Assembly (NCBI GenBank): GCA_964476625.1
Contig: CAYZBJ010000008.1
Coordinates: 17,664 to 81,663, forward strand
Direction of reading: 5' to 3'
Length of the DNA: 64,000 bases
Source of the DNA: JAMLIN01 sp964476625
GTDB taxonomy: Bacteria; Pseudomonadota; Gammaproteobacteria; Burkholderiales; Burkholderiaceae_E
Below, piece after piece: positions 50,255-59,007 of the stretch. How positions within the stretch are numbered: the first letter of the stretch is position 1; every line of letters begins with the position of its first letter. The position numbers and the translations under genes are program-made. The notes beneath the pieces were generated by a model, which was given only the letters and a program-made list of their open reading frames with translations, was not told where the DNA came from and searched no databases.

Positions 50255-50949
50255 GCCTGCTCGAAGTCAGCGGCCTGAACAGCTATTACGGCGACAGCCA
50301 TATCCTGTTCGATGTTTCGCTCCGGGTCGAGAAGAACGAGGTGGTCGCACTGCTCGGTCGCAATGGCGCGGGGAAGTCGACAACGCTCAAGAGCCTGATG
50401 GGCGTGGTTCATCCCAGGAATGGCAGCATCAAGCTCGATGGTGTCGAGATCGCGGGCAAGAAGGCGCACGTCATCGCCCGTTGCGGCATGCAGCTCGTGC
50501 ACGAGGACCGACGGATCTTCGGCAGCCTGAACGTCGAGGAGAACATCGTCCTCGCGGGGCTGACCGCGGCCAACAAATGGCCGCTGGAGCGCATCTACGC
50601 CATGTTCCCGCGGCTGCACGAACGCCGTGCCAGCCGCGGAACGGATCTTTCCGGCGGCGAACAACAGATGCTCGCGATCGCGCGGGCACTCGTGCGCGAC
50701 CCAAAGATCATCCTGCTCGACGAACCCTTCGAGGGGCTGGCGCCCGTCATCGTCCAGGATCTCGTTCGCGCCTGCCTCGAACTCGCCCGCGCCGGACAGA
50801 CGATCGTGCTGGTCGAGCAGAACATCGCCGCCACCCTGGCGCTCGCAAGCCGCGCCTACATCATCAACAACGGGCACATCGCGCACGAAGGGCCGACCTC
50901 GGAACTCAAGGCCAATCCGGAGATCCTCAAGCGCTATCTCAGCGTCTAG
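50251..50949 (+). CDS. livF: Branched-chain-type ABC ATPase LivF
   Basis: A 232-residue ATPase of the LivF family. Walker A is GRNGAGKSTTLKSLMG, the signature is DLSGGEQQMLAIARAL and Walker B is IILLDEPFEGLAP. It ends with the short LivF terminus NPEILKRYLSV. Its ATG overlaps the fused LivM-LivG stop by four bases, ensuring coupled synthesis. It pairs with the ATPase half of the fusion. Confidence 0.93.
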   Translation: MSLLEVSGLNSYYGDSHILFDVSLRVEKNEVVALLGRNGAGKSTTLKSLMGVVHPRNGSIKLDGVEIAGKKAHVIARCGMQLVHEDRRIFGSLNVEENIVLAGLTAANKWPLERIYAMFPRLHERRASRGTDLSGGEQQMLAIARALVRDPKIILLDEPFEGLAPVIVQDLVRACLELARAGQTIVLVEQNIAATLALASRAYIINNGHIAHEGPTSELKANPEILKRYLSV

Positions 50950-50992
50950 GCCTGGGCGTGCGTATCGTCCCGCATCGGTGGCGTCAGCCCTC

Positions 50993-52825
50993 TCACAGCG
51001 GCAGCAGCCAGGGGACCAGCAGGACACAGACGAGCCCCGTCAGGATCGCCAGCGGTACGCCGATACGCACGAAATCCATGAAGGTATAGCCGCCCGGGCC
51101 GACGACCAGGACGTTGACCGGCGAGGAGACCGGGGTCATGAAGGCGGCCGAGGAGGCGAGGGCGACGGTCATCGCGAAGGGATAGGGCGAGGCGTCGAGG
51201 CTGGCTGCGACCGACAGGGCGATCGGCGCCATCAGGACCGCTGTCGCGGTGTTGGATATGAACAGCCCCAGCAGGGTCGTGACGGCGAACAGGGCACCGA
51301 GCACCAGCCGTGGGCTGGCGTCGCCGATGGTGCCGAGCAGGAGCCCGGCCGCGAGATCGACTCCGCCGGTGCGCTGCAGCGCCAGCGCGAACGGCAGCAT
51401 GCCGATGATCAGCACCAGCGTCTGCCAGTGGATCGAACGGTATGCCGAGGCGGTGTCGATGCAGCCGAACAGGCCGAGGAGCAGGCAGGCGATCAGCGCC
51501 GCCTGCACGTTGGGCGCCACGCCGCTGGCCATCAGCCCGATCATCAGCGCCAGGATGGCCAGCGCGGGCAGCGCGCGCGATGCGGCGGGCGCCACCTCGT
51601 CGAACTCGGCGGGCAGGCTGGCCACGATCAGGTCCCGGCGCGCCGTGGCGAGCTTGCGGATCGCCCGCCATCGGCCGACGACCAGCAGGGTGTCGCCGAC
51701 CTGGAGGGGGATCTCGGCGAGGCGGCCGGCCTGGGGGCCGGACCCGCGCTTGAGGCCGATCACCGCGAGGTCGTGGACCGAGCGAAAGCGCGCCTGTGCC
51801 AGGGTCTTGCCAACCAGCGCGGACTGGTCGGGCAGGATGAGCTCGGCCATCCCGATGTCCTGCCGGTGGTCGGCGTAGTAGCCGCCAGCCAGGGGCAGCG
51901 GCTCGAGTGCGAAACGACGCATCAGCGCCTCGAGATCCGGCGCCGGGTCGAACACATCGAGGAACAGCACGTCGCCGGCGGCCAGCACCGTCCTGGCCGT
52001 CGGCGCGAGCAGTTGCTTGCCGAAGCGCTCGCTGCGCTCGATCGCCAGCAGATTGATCCCCTCGCGCGCGCGCAGGTCCAGCGCCTCGAGCGCCTGGCCG
52101 ACCAGCGGCGACGCCGCATCGACGCGCAGGCGGAATTCACGCCCCGCGAGCGTGTATTCATCGATCCAGGCCGCGATGTGCTCTTGGGGCGGCGCGATCG
52201 ACGCGTGGGCGTCGCGGGGGCGTCCGAGCCAGCGCCGGACGCACAGGACGTAGGCAATCGCCAGCGCCAGCACCGGCAGGCCGAACGGGGTGATCGCGAA
52301 AAAGCCCAGGCCGTCATGGCCGCTGCGCACCAGTTCGGCGTGGATGATCATGTTCGGCGGCGTCGCGACCAGGGTCATCATGCCGCTCACCAGGGCCGCG
52401 ATGGAAAGCGGCATGAACAGGCGGCTCGCGGCGATGCCGGTCTTGCGGGCGATCCGCGTCACGATCGGAATGAAGAGCGCCACCACGCCGGTCGAGCTCA
52501 TGACCGATCCGGTGGTGGTGACGATCGCCATCAGCAGGCCGACGAGCCGCGTTTCGCTCGAGCCGGCCCGTTCGACCAGCCAGTCGCCGGCGCGCCGGGC
52601 AATGCCGGTGCGCACCAGGGCCTCGCCGACGACGAAGAGCAGGGCGATCATGATGACGGTGGGGTCGGAGAAGCCGGCGAGCGCCTCGGCCATGCCGATG
52701 ACGCCGGTCAGCGGCAGGGCGACGATCATCAGCAGTCCGACCACGTCGCTGCGCGGTCGCCCGATCGCGAACATCGCCACCGCGGCGGCCAGCAACGCGA
52801 GAACGATCGCGAGGTCGGGATTCAT
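50993..52825 (-). CDS. SLC13/DASS-type anion transporter with two RCK_C (TrkA-C) domains
   Basis: A 610-residue membrane protein of the SLC13-like citrate/sulfate transporter group. The first membrane block (about residues 1-200) is followed by two cytoplasmic TrkA-C domains. One holds EFRLRVDAASPLVGQALEALDLR and the other ELILPDQSALVGKTLAQARFR. A second membrane block completes the protein. Symporter motifs are VMSSTGVVALFIPIVTRIA in the first half and LGLFISNTATAVLMAPIALS in the second. Members move sulfate, thiosulfate or dicarboxylates with sodium. It is convergent with livF and lies downstream of ribA. Confidence 0.88.
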   Translation of the reverse strand: MNPDLAIVLALLAAAVAMFAIGRPRSDVVGLLMIVALPLTGVIGMAEALAGFSDPTVIMIALLFVVGEALVRTGIARRAGDWLVERAGSSETRLVGLLMAIVTTTGSVMSSTGVVALFIPIVTRIARKTGIAASRLFMPLSIAALVSGMMTLVATPPNMIIHAELVRSGHDGLGFFAITPFGLPVLALAIAYVLCVRRWLGRPRDAHASIAPPQEHIAAWIDEYTLAGREFRLRVDAASPLVGQALEALDLRAREGINLLAIERSERFGKQLLAPTARTVLAAGDVLFLDVFDPAPDLEALMRRFALEPLPLAGGYYADHRQDIGMAELILPDQSALVGKTLAQARFRSVHDLAVIGLKRGSGPQAGRLAEIPLQVGDTLLVVGRWRAIRKLATARRDLIVASLPAEFDEVAPAASRALPALAILALMIGLMASGVAPNVQAALIACLLLGLFGCIDTASAYRSIHWQTLVLIIGMLPFALALQRTGGVDLAAGLLLGTIGDASPRLVLGALFAVTTLLGLFISNTATAVLMAPIALSVAASLDASPYPFAMTVALASSAAFMTPVSSPVNVLVVGPGGYTFMDFVRIGVPLAILTGLVCVLLVPWLLPL

Positions 52826-52845
52826 GGGCGCGCCGGGCGCGGCGT

Positions 52846-53646
52846 TCAGGGTTCCTGGTCCTCGGGGTCTTCCCGATAGCCGGCGAAGACATGGCCGAGC
52901 TTGGCGCGCTTGGTCAGGAGGTAGCGATGGTTCGCCGGGTTCAGGCCGGCGATCAGCGGGATGCGTTCCGCGACGTGGACGCCGGATTTCTCCAGCGCCT
53001 CGGGCTTGCGCGGATTGTTCGTCATCAGGCGCAGGGCCTGTACGCCGAGGTGCTCGAGCATCGGCTTGCAGAGATCGTAGCGGCGCATGTCGGCCGGAAA
53101 CCCCAGTGCATGGTTGGCTTCGACGGTGTCCGCGCCGGCGTCCTGCAGTCGATAGGCGCGGATCTTGTTCAGCAGGCCGATGCCGCGGCCTTCCTGGCGC
53201 AGGTAGAGCACGATGCCGCGGCCTTGCTCGGCGATGCGCTTGAGTGCTTCATTGAGCTGGGCGCCGCAGTCACAGCGCTGGCTGAACAGGGCGTCGCCCG
53301 TCAGGCATTCCGAGTGGATGCGCGCCAGGACCGGGGTGCCATCGCTGAAGTCGCCGAGGCTGAGCGCGACATGTTCCTTGCCGGTATCGCGGTCGATGAA
53401 CCCGTACAGCCGGAACACGGCCCAGGGGGTCGGCAGGTCGCAGGACTCGACGAATTCGATCCGTGGCGCAAGGTGCTCGCCGCGTGGCGCGCCGTCGTCG
53501 GCGCCCGTTCTCGCGGCAGGGGCCGCTGCCGACCCGGGGAATCCGTCTTCCTTCATGTTCCTGATCCAGTCGGGGGAGGCGATCGGCACTGTCGCCGATC
53601 GCCCTCCGGAAACCCCGGCCGGGTTCATGGCCGGGTCATCTGACAT
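52846..53646 (-). CDS. ribA: GTP cyclohydrolase II
   Basis: A RibA-type enzyme that opens GTP to start riboflavin synthesis. The zinc ligands are in SECLTGDALFSQRCDCG. The catalytic segment is YLRQEGRGIGLLNKIRAYRLQD, and the C-terminus has MTNNPRKPEAL. There is no fused DHBP synthase. The frame from 53646 gives 266 residues. The first ~60 are variable (PSDWIRN-like region and an Ala-rich stretch), so an internal Met (53628 or near 53553) could be the true start. The reading frame overlaps the pirin gene end by 11 bases. Confidence 0.92.
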   Translation of the reverse strand: MSDDPAMNPAGVSGGRSATVPIASPDWIRNMKEDGFPGSAAAPAARTGADDGAPRGEHLAPRIEFVESCDLPTPWAVFRLYGFIDRDTGKEHVALSLGDFSDGTPVLARIHSECLTGDALFSQRCDCGAQLNEALKRIAEQGRGIVLYLRQEGRGIGLLNKIRAYRLQDAGADTVEANHALGFPADMRRYDLCKPMLEHLGVQALRLMTNNPRKPEALEKSGVHVAERIPLIAGLNPANHRYLLTKRAKLGHVFAGYREDPEDQEP

Positions 53647-54334
53647 CCACCAGCACGAGTTCGGCGTCTTCCAGTGCCGTCACCCGCAGTTCTTCCTCTT
53701 CGCGGATCGCCGCGCCGTCCCGGGCTTCGAGAACGGTTCCGTTGACCTCGACCCTGCCGGCCGCCGGTACCAGGTAGGCGAGGCGTTCCCGACCGAGTTT
53801 ATAGGTAGTCGACTCGCCCGCCTCGAGGCGGGCGCCGAGCACCCTGGCATCGGCATGGATTCGCAGCGCATCGGCATCGTCGTCCCGGCCGCTTGCCAGG
53901 GCGACGAACCCGCCGGCGCGATCCGCGCCCGGGAACGGCCGCGAGCCCCACGACGGCGGCAGGCCGCGCTGGTTCGGGATGATCCAGATCTGGAATATCC
54001 GGGTCCGGTCGGGCTCCAGATTGTATTCGCTATGGACGATGCCGGTGCCGGCGCTCATGACCTGGACGTCGCCCGCCTCGGTGCGCCCCTCGTTGCCCTG
54101 GTTGTCGCGGTGGGTGATCGCGCCCTCGCGGACATAGGTGATGATCTCCATGTCCGCATGGGGATGTGGCGCAAAGCCGGTGCCGGCGCCGATGGTGTCG
54201 TCGTTCCAGACCCGCAACGGGCCCCAGTTGACCCGCTCGGGGTCGTGGTAGCTGGCGAAGGAGAAATGATGCCGTGCGTCCAGCCAGCCGTGGTCGGCGG
54301 CGCCGAGGCTGTCGAAGGGCCTGCGTTCGATCAT
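53636..54334 (-). CDS. Pirin family protein
   Basis: A 232-residue bicupin of the pirin family (YhhW-like). The metal-binding motif is HPHADMEIITYVREGAITHRDNQGN, with the fourth ligand region GTGIVHSEYN. The second cupin is shorter and ends ELVLVDVR. The E. coli relative shows quercetinase activity, but the cellular role is unclear. ATG 54334 has GGAG 8 bases upstream and gives the family start MIERRPFDSLG. It overlaps ribA and is divergent from the isochorismatase-like gene. Confidence 0.9.
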   Translation of the reverse strand: MIERRPFDSLGAADHGWLDARHHFSFASYHDPERVNWGPLRVWNDDTIGAGTGFAPHPHADMEIITYVREGAITHRDNQGNEGRTEAGDVQVMSAGTGIVHSEYNLEPDRTRIFQIWIIPNQRGLPPSWGSRPFPGADRAGGFVALASGRDDDADALRIHADARVLGARLEAGESTTYKLGRERLAYLVPAAGRVEVNGTVLEARDGAAIREEEELRVTALEDAELVLVDVR

Positions 54335-54604
54335 GGCGGAATCTCCAGAATTGTGTCGATGTCCCGAGGATGGGGGCACGGCGGTAGTTGCACCAGCCGT
54401 CGAATGCGGGACTCATCGTTGCGCTGGCGGGACGGGCCCGTGTCGCGCTGCGCGTCGCCCCGGCGCGTTGCGCTGCGGCGCGCCCTGCCGTGGCGGCATT
54501 GGACGGCCCGAGCGAGGCGCGGGAATCCGGTTCACAATCGGGCCATGACCCCGCGGCGCCGGCCATGCGGCCCGGACGCCCCGCCTACCGGAGACCATGA
54601 CCCG

Positions 54605-55174
54605 ATGAACACCTGCCTGCTCGTGATCGATGCCCAGGAATCCTTCCGGCATCGCCCCTTCTTCACCGAACGCGACCTGCCCGATTACCTGGCTGCCCAG
54701 AACGCCCTGATCGCGGGTTGCGTCGCTCGCGACGTGCCGGTGGTGCGCGTGTTCCACCGCGCCGGTCCGGACGTCGAATCCAATCCCTTCTCGGCCAGTT
54801 CCGGCAAGGTCAGCCCGCTCGCCGGCCTCGACCCGATCGAGCCGGCGGCGGAGTTCGTCAAGAACCGCCACAGCGCGCTGGTCGGCACCGGGCTCGACGT
54901 CTGGCTGGTCAACAACAACATCGGCCGGATCATCGTCAGCGGAATCCGCACCGAGCAGTGCTGCGAAGCCACCACCCGGCATGCGTCGGATCTCGGCTGG
55001 CAGGTCGACTTCGTCGATGACGCGACCCTGACCTTCGACATGACCCAGCCCGACGGCAAGCCCCTGCCGGCGGCCGACATCAAGGCGCGCACCGCGACCG
55101 TCCTGGTCGACCGCTTCGCAAGAATCTGCAGCGTCGAGGAAGCGCTCGAGCGCGTCGACGCGAGCCGCGGCTGA
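54605..55174 (+). CDS. Isochorismatase-family cysteine hydrolase
   Basis: A 189-residue isochorismatase-like hydrolase. The catalytic triad is visible: Asp in LLVIDAQESF, Lys in FVKNRHSAL and Cys in RTEQCCEATTRHA. Members hydrolyse amides such as nicotinamide or biuret, or isochorismate. The specific substrate cannot be told. It is followed after 9 bases by an enoyl-CoA hydratase gene, so the pair may be one transcript. The spacer before it (54335-54604, 270 bases) is a divergent promoter region with no other gene seen. Confidence 0.88.
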   Translation: MNTCLLVIDAQESFRHRPFFTERDLPDYLAAQNALIAGCVARDVPVVRVFHRAGPDVESNPFSASSGKVSPLAGLDPIEPAAEFVKNRHSALVGTGLDVWLVNNNIGRIIVSGIRTEQCCEATTRHASDLGWQVDFVDDATLTFDMTQPDGKPLPAADIKARTATVLVDRFARICSVEEALERVDASRG

Positions 55175-55183
55175 GGGTCGACG

Positions 55184-55981
55184 ATGGGCAAGGATTCCTT
55201 CGTCGAGATCGAGCGTGCGGGCCGCATCGCGATCGTGCGTTTCGATCGCGGCTTCCGTGCCAATCCGCTGAGCCTCGCGGGCCTGCGCGAACTTACCGAG
55301 GTTGCACGCGGTTTCCATGACTGCCCCGATATCTCCGTGGTGATCCTCACCGGCCGGCCCGATGGCTTCTGCATGGGCATGGACCTGAAGGATCCGGCGC
55401 AGGCGCAGTCGCGCGCCGGTGGCATGGCCGCCCGGCGGGTCGACCTTCGCTCCGGCCCCCGCCTGTGCCAGGCCTGGGAGGATGTCGACGCCATCACCAT
55501 CTGCGCGATCGAGGGTTGGTGCGTCGGCGGCGGGGCGGCGCTGGCGGCGGCCTGCGACCTGCGGGTGATGGCTGAATCGGCGCGCCTCTACGTGCCCGAG
55601 GTCGAGCGCGGCATGAACATGAGCTGGGGGTCGATTCCCCGCTTCACGGCCCTGGTCGGGCCGGCGCGGGCCAAGCGGATCGCTGCCCTGTGCGAGCAGG
55701 TCGACGCCGCAACTGCGCTCGACTGGGGCCTGGCCGATGCGACCTGCGCCGACGGCGAGGCGCTCGCCACCGCCCGCGGCATCGCCGAACGGGCTGCGAA
55801 GCTGCCGCCAACCGCCATGAAGATGGTCAAGCACGATGTCAGTATCGCGGCCCTCGCCCTGGCCAGGGCGACCGCGCACCGCGACTTCGATGCCTTTGCC
55901 CTGACCGAGAAGTCGGCCGATTTCCGCGAGGGCGTGACGTCCTTCCTCGAAGGACGCGAACCCCGCTTCACCGGCGATTGA
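55184..55981 (+). CDS. Enoyl-CoA hydratase/isomerase family protein
   Basis: A 265-residue crotonase-fold protein. The first oxyanion-hole segment is GRPDGFCMGMDLKDP and the second is GWCVGGGAALAAACDLRVMAE. The usual catalytic Glu region reads YVPEVERGMNMSWGSIPR. The Met-rich stretch and lack of the second canonical Glu make plain hydratase activity uncertain; isomerase or hydrolase chemistry is possible. It ends directly before the first palindromic element at 55982. Confidence 0.85.
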   Translation: MGKDSFVEIERAGRIAIVRFDRGFRANPLSLAGLRELTEVARGFHDCPDISVVILTGRPDGFCMGMDLKDPAQAQSRAGGMAARRVDLRSGPRLCQAWEDVDAITICAIEGWCVGGGAALAAACDLRVMAESARLYVPEVERGMNMSWGSIPRFTALVGPARAKRIAALCEQVDAATALDWGLADATCADGEALATARGIAERAAKLPPTAMKMVKHDVSIAALALARATAHRDFDAFALTEKSADFREGVTSFLEGREPRFTGD

Positions 55982-56084
55982 TACGGGTTCACCTTCGGGC
56001 GCATGACCGCGTTGGGGCGCCTTGCCGTGCAAGCGCACTGTGTTTGGCGCCCCGCCTTGCCCTGCACCCGAATGCGAGCCCGTA
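55982..56084. repeat. Palindromic element, copy 1
   Basis: A ~103-bp near-palindrome starting one base after the enoyl-CoA hydratase stop. Arms of about 39 bases (55982-56021 and 56046-56084) pair imperfectly, with perfect TTGGGGCGCC-like inner ends, around a loop that itself contains GTGC-AAGC-GCAC. Copy 2 at 56763 shares the inner ~68 bases with only a few changes, including the loop. That argues for a conserved repeat family rather than two unrelated terminators. Confidence 0.8.
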
Positions 56085-56264
56085 TGGACGACCGGGCCGG
56101 CCGCTCGCGCGGGCGCGTCGACCGCCCGACGGGATGGGTCGCGCCACGGCGCCATTCATACCTGCAGGAACCCTGTTCGTCCGACCTCGCCATCCTGGTG
56201 GGCGTGGTGGCGCTAGGCTGCGCCACAGAACTCCATAACAAGCAGAACCACCAGGGAAGAAGAA
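56085..56264. other. Leader of the orphan gene
   Basis: 180 bases between the first palindromic element and the orphan gene. No conserved reading frame is recognised. The end contains AGGGAAGAAGA just before the ATG, a usable ribosome-binding site. Confidence 0.4.
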
Positions 56265-56762
56265 ATGCGCACAGGATTCCATGGCGACACGCTGACGCAT
56301 CGCGGTCGCGAATTCGCACTGATCGACCAGCCGCTGGAAGCCTACTTCGAGCTGATCGGCAGCCGCCCGGACTTCGATTCCGGCAATGGCCGGGGCTACG
56401 CGGCCCACTGGACCATCGAGGACGGCTGGCTCTACCTTTCCACGCTGACGGGCCGCTGGGCAGAATCCGAGCCGCTGTCGATGCGCCACATGTTCCCGTT
56501 CGCCGGTTCGAAGGTCTATGCGGCCTGGCTGTCGGGGACCTTGCGGGGCTACCGGGCCGACCGGCCGTTGCCGACCGAGCACTCGCCGGTGCACATGCGC
56601 TACCCGGACATCGTGCTGCGAATCGATAACGGCCGGCTCGATACCGCGAGCATCGTCCATCGTGGCGCTGCGCCCGCCAGACAGGCGGCCATGCGCTTGC
56701 CGCAGATGATGAGCCCGGCCGCCTTTGCCCGGCATGGGGCCTGGACCGAAGCAGTCATCTGA
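56265..56762 (+). CDS. Uncharacterised 165-residue protein between two palindromic elements
   Basis: I do not recognise a family. The protein is soluble, with no signal peptide or membrane span. It begins MRTGFHGDTLTHRGREFALIDQPLEAYF and contains GYAAHWTIEDGWLYLSTLTGRW and MRYPDIVLRIDNGRL. These patterns look like a small beta-sheet domain with conserved Trp/Tyr positions. A good Shine-Dalgarno site precedes ATG 56265, and codon use is GC-rich like its neighbours. Palindromic elements stand on both sides. It may form a unit with them or simply lie between two repeat insertions. Confidence 0.7.
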   Translation: MRTGFHGDTLTHRGREFALIDQPLEAYFELIGSRPDFDSGNGRGYAAHWTIEDGWLYLSTLTGRWAESEPLSMRHMFPFAGSKVYAAWLSGTLRGYRADRPLPTEHSPVHMRYPDIVLRIDNGRLDTASIVHRGAAPARQAAMRLPQMMSPAAFARHGAWTEAVI

Positions 56763-56866
56763 CCCGGCCTCGCATTCGAGCGCATGGCCGCGTTGGGGCG
56801 CCTTGCCGTGCAAGCGCACTGTCATCGGCGCCCCGCCTTGCCCTGCACTCGAATGCGAACCCGTGT
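56763..56866. repeat. Palindromic element, copy 2
   Basis: The second ~103-bp copy, starting at the base after the orphan-gene stop and ending 3 bases before the stop of the convergent MFS gene. It therefore fills exactly the space between two convergent genes. Outer arms include CGCATTCGAG and CTCGAATGCG; inner ends are GGGGCGCC and GGCGCCCC. The loop is the same as in copy 1. It may act as a bidirectional terminator whatever its origin. Confidence 0.8.
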
Positions 56867-56869
56867 GAG

Positions 56870-58105
56870 TCAGGTGCTGCCTTCGCCCCTGGCCGCCATC
56901 CGGGCGACGGTGAAGGCGCAGAAGGCGCTGAAGGCCGAGCAGGCCATCCCGCCGAGTAGCGCGATGTCGTAGGCGCCGGTCGCATCGAAGACCGCGCCGG
57001 CGATGACCGGTCCGATCAGCGAACCGAAGGCGGCGGCGGAATAGAGCACCCCGATGCCGCCGGCAACCGCGCGGGTTCCATAGAGGTCGGTGATGATCGG
57101 CGGCAGCAGGGACACGATGCCGCCGTAGCTGAAGCCGAAGACCAGCGCGAACACGGCGAACACGAGGTAGGAGCCCGAGTACTGGGCCGCGAGCCAGATC
57201 AGCATCGAGGCCCCGACCATCAGCTCGACGGCAACCCGGCTCTCGAGCCGCCCGAAGCGGTCGGCGAGGGTGCCGACGCCGAAGCGGCCGATCAGGCTGC
57301 CGATGCCGATCACCCCGACCAGCGCCACCGCCGGCGCTTCGCCGATGCCGGCGTCGCGCGCGCCCGCCGAGAGGTGGGCGAAGGGCACGAACATCGGGAT
57401 GCCGGCAACCATGAGCGATGCGTACATCCAGCGAAAACTCCGGGTGCGCAGGATCTCGCGCATGCTCAAGCCGTTGGGCCCCGAGCCACCGGCCGGCGCC
57501 CCCGCGGGGGCCGCGTCACCATCGGGCCACAGGTTGTATCGCTGCGGATCGCGCTCGAGCCGCCAGGCGGCGGCGACACCGGCGACCAGCGCGATCGCCG
57601 CGAGCCACTGCATCGCTGCCCGCCAGCCGCCGGTATCGATCAGTGCGGTAGCGAGCAGGGGCAGGGCGAAGGTGCCCATCCCGATGCCGGCGCTCGCGAT
57701 GCCCGAGGCGAGGCCCCGATGACGCAGGAACCAGGGCTGCACCGCGCCCATCGAGGGCGTGTAGACGAGCGCGATGCCCAGGCCCACGCCGATGCCGTAG
57801 CCCGCGTAGACCACCGTCAGCGATTGGGCAAGGCTCGCCACCAGCAGGCCGGCGGCGATCAGCAACATGCCGGCGATGCCGACCACCCGCGGGCCCCAGC
57901 GGTCGCTCGCCATGCCGCCGAACGCCCCGAGTCCGAAATAGAGCAGCGACGCGAGGCCGAAGACCAGCGAAACGTCGGCCCGTTGGGCAGCGAACTCCGT
58001 TTCGAAGGCGGCGAAGAAGGCCGCGAACGAGTACGCGACGCCGAAGATCACCGTCATGCAGGCGAACGCCGCCCAGACGACGATCCAACCCCTGAATACC
58101 GGCAT
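56870..58105 (-). CDS. MFS transporter (monocarboxylate/oxalate-formate antiporter-like)
   Basis: A 411-residue major facilitator with 12 predicted spans. It opens with RGWIVVWAAFACMTVIFGVAYSFAAFF, typical of the OFA/monocarboxylate porter group. The inter-helix motif GMASDRWGPR is the MFS motif A. The central loop contains GAPAGGSGPNGLSMREILRTRSFRWMY, and the second-half motif is GTLADRFGRLESR. Transport of a small carboxylate is a reasonable but unproven guess. It is divergent from the DUF882 gene. Confidence 0.88.
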   Translation of the reverse strand: MPVFRGWIVVWAAFACMTVIFGVAYSFAAFFAAFETEFAAQRADVSLVFGLASLLYFGLGAFGGMASDRWGPRVVGIAGMLLIAAGLLVASLAQSLTVVYAGYGIGVGLGIALVYTPSMGAVQPWFLRHRGLASGIASAGIGMGTFALPLLATALIDTGGWRAAMQWLAAIALVAGVAAAWRLERDPQRYNLWPDGDAAPAGAPAGGSGPNGLSMREILRTRSFRWMYASLMVAGIPMFVPFAHLSAGARDAGIGEAPAVALVGVIGIGSLIGRFGVGTLADRFGRLESRVAVELMVGASMLIWLAAQYSGSYLVFAVFALVFGFSYGGIVSLLPPIITDLYGTRAVAGGIGVLYSAAAFGSLIGPVIAGAVFDATGAYDIALLGGMACSAFSAFCAFTVARMAARGEGST

Positions 58106-58377
58106 GTCTCCCCCGCTGATGGATGCATCGCCGGCTCGTCTTTCATGGCCGGCGGCGAACAGTTTAGACCGAGAGGATTCAATCGCATCGGAGCGTTCGA
58201 CGGCGCCCGCCCGCGCGCCCGTACCGGAAAATCCGCCGCTCGTCGTTCCATCGGCTTGATCGCGGCGGGGCTTGTCAAGTACCCTGCGGGCTCAGGACGG
58301 ACTGGGTGTGGCTTTCGTCACACAGATCGCCCCCGGGGTGATGCGTCGGGGCGACACGAAAGATGGGGAACAAGAGC

Positions 58378-58935
58378 ATGACGATGGCAAACGACCAGCG
58401 CCGGCGAGTATTGCGTGGACTGACTGCTGGCGGCCTGTTGCTGCCCCTGTCCGCCCCTGCGCTGGCCCGCATGACGGACCGCGGACCGGTGGCGGCCGAC
58501 GCGATTACCATGCGCCACCTCCATACCGGCGAATCCCTCGCGATCCCCGCCGACCCGCATGCCCTCGATCGCCGGGCCTTCTCGAAGGTCAACGTCTTCC
58601 TGCGCGACCACTACTCGGGCGACATCGGCGTCATCGACCCGACCCTGGTCGTGCTGCTCGCGAAACTGCGCCGCGAACTCGGGACCGACCACAGCATCCA
58701 CATCATCTCGGGCTTTCGTTCCGTGGCGACCAACCAGATGCTGCGCAAGCGCGGCGGCGGCGGGGTGGCCAAGCACAGCCTGCACATGGACGGCAAGGCG
58801 ATCGACATCCGCATCCCGGGGCTGTCGCTGACCGATGTGCGCGATGCCGCGATCGACCTCAAGGGCGGGGGCGTCGGCTACTACAGCAAGTCGCAGTTCG
58901 TCCATCTCGACACCGGGCGCTTCCGCACCTGGTGA
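58378..58935 (+). CDS. DUF882/YcbK-like M15-type peptidoglycan peptidase
   Basis: A 185-residue exported protein. The N-terminus NDQRRRVLRGLTAGGLLLPLSAPALA is a twin-arginine signal. The zinc-peptidase core shows SGFRSVATNQMLR, then KHSLHMDGKAIDIRIPG (His and Asp ligands) and FVHLDTG (third His). Members resemble D,D-carboxypeptidases and amidase-like M15 enzymes. ATG 58378 has GGGGA 7 bases upstream; 58363 in frame is an alternative. In many proteobacteria this gene stands beside an L,D-transpeptidase gene (ycbB), as here on the opposite strand. Confidence 0.87.
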   Translation: MTMANDQRRRVLRGLTAGGLLLPLSAPALARMTDRGPVAADAITMRHLHTGESLAIPADPHALDRRAFSKVNVFLRDHYSGDIGVIDPTLVVLLAKLRRELGTDHSIHIISGFRSVATNQMLRKRGGGGVAKHSLHMDGKAIDIRIPGLSLTDVRDAAIDLKGGGVGYYSKSQFVHLDTGRFRTW

Positions 58936-59007
58936 GCGGTCCCGGTATCTGGCGAGCGACCTCGGTCGCGGGCGAACCCGCGGTCGATCGACCGCCGTCG
59001 TTTCCCC

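Noticed and set aside
50627..52879. 750-residue plus-strand reading frame
   Set aside because: It is antisense to the SLC13-type transporter and shows no family motif.
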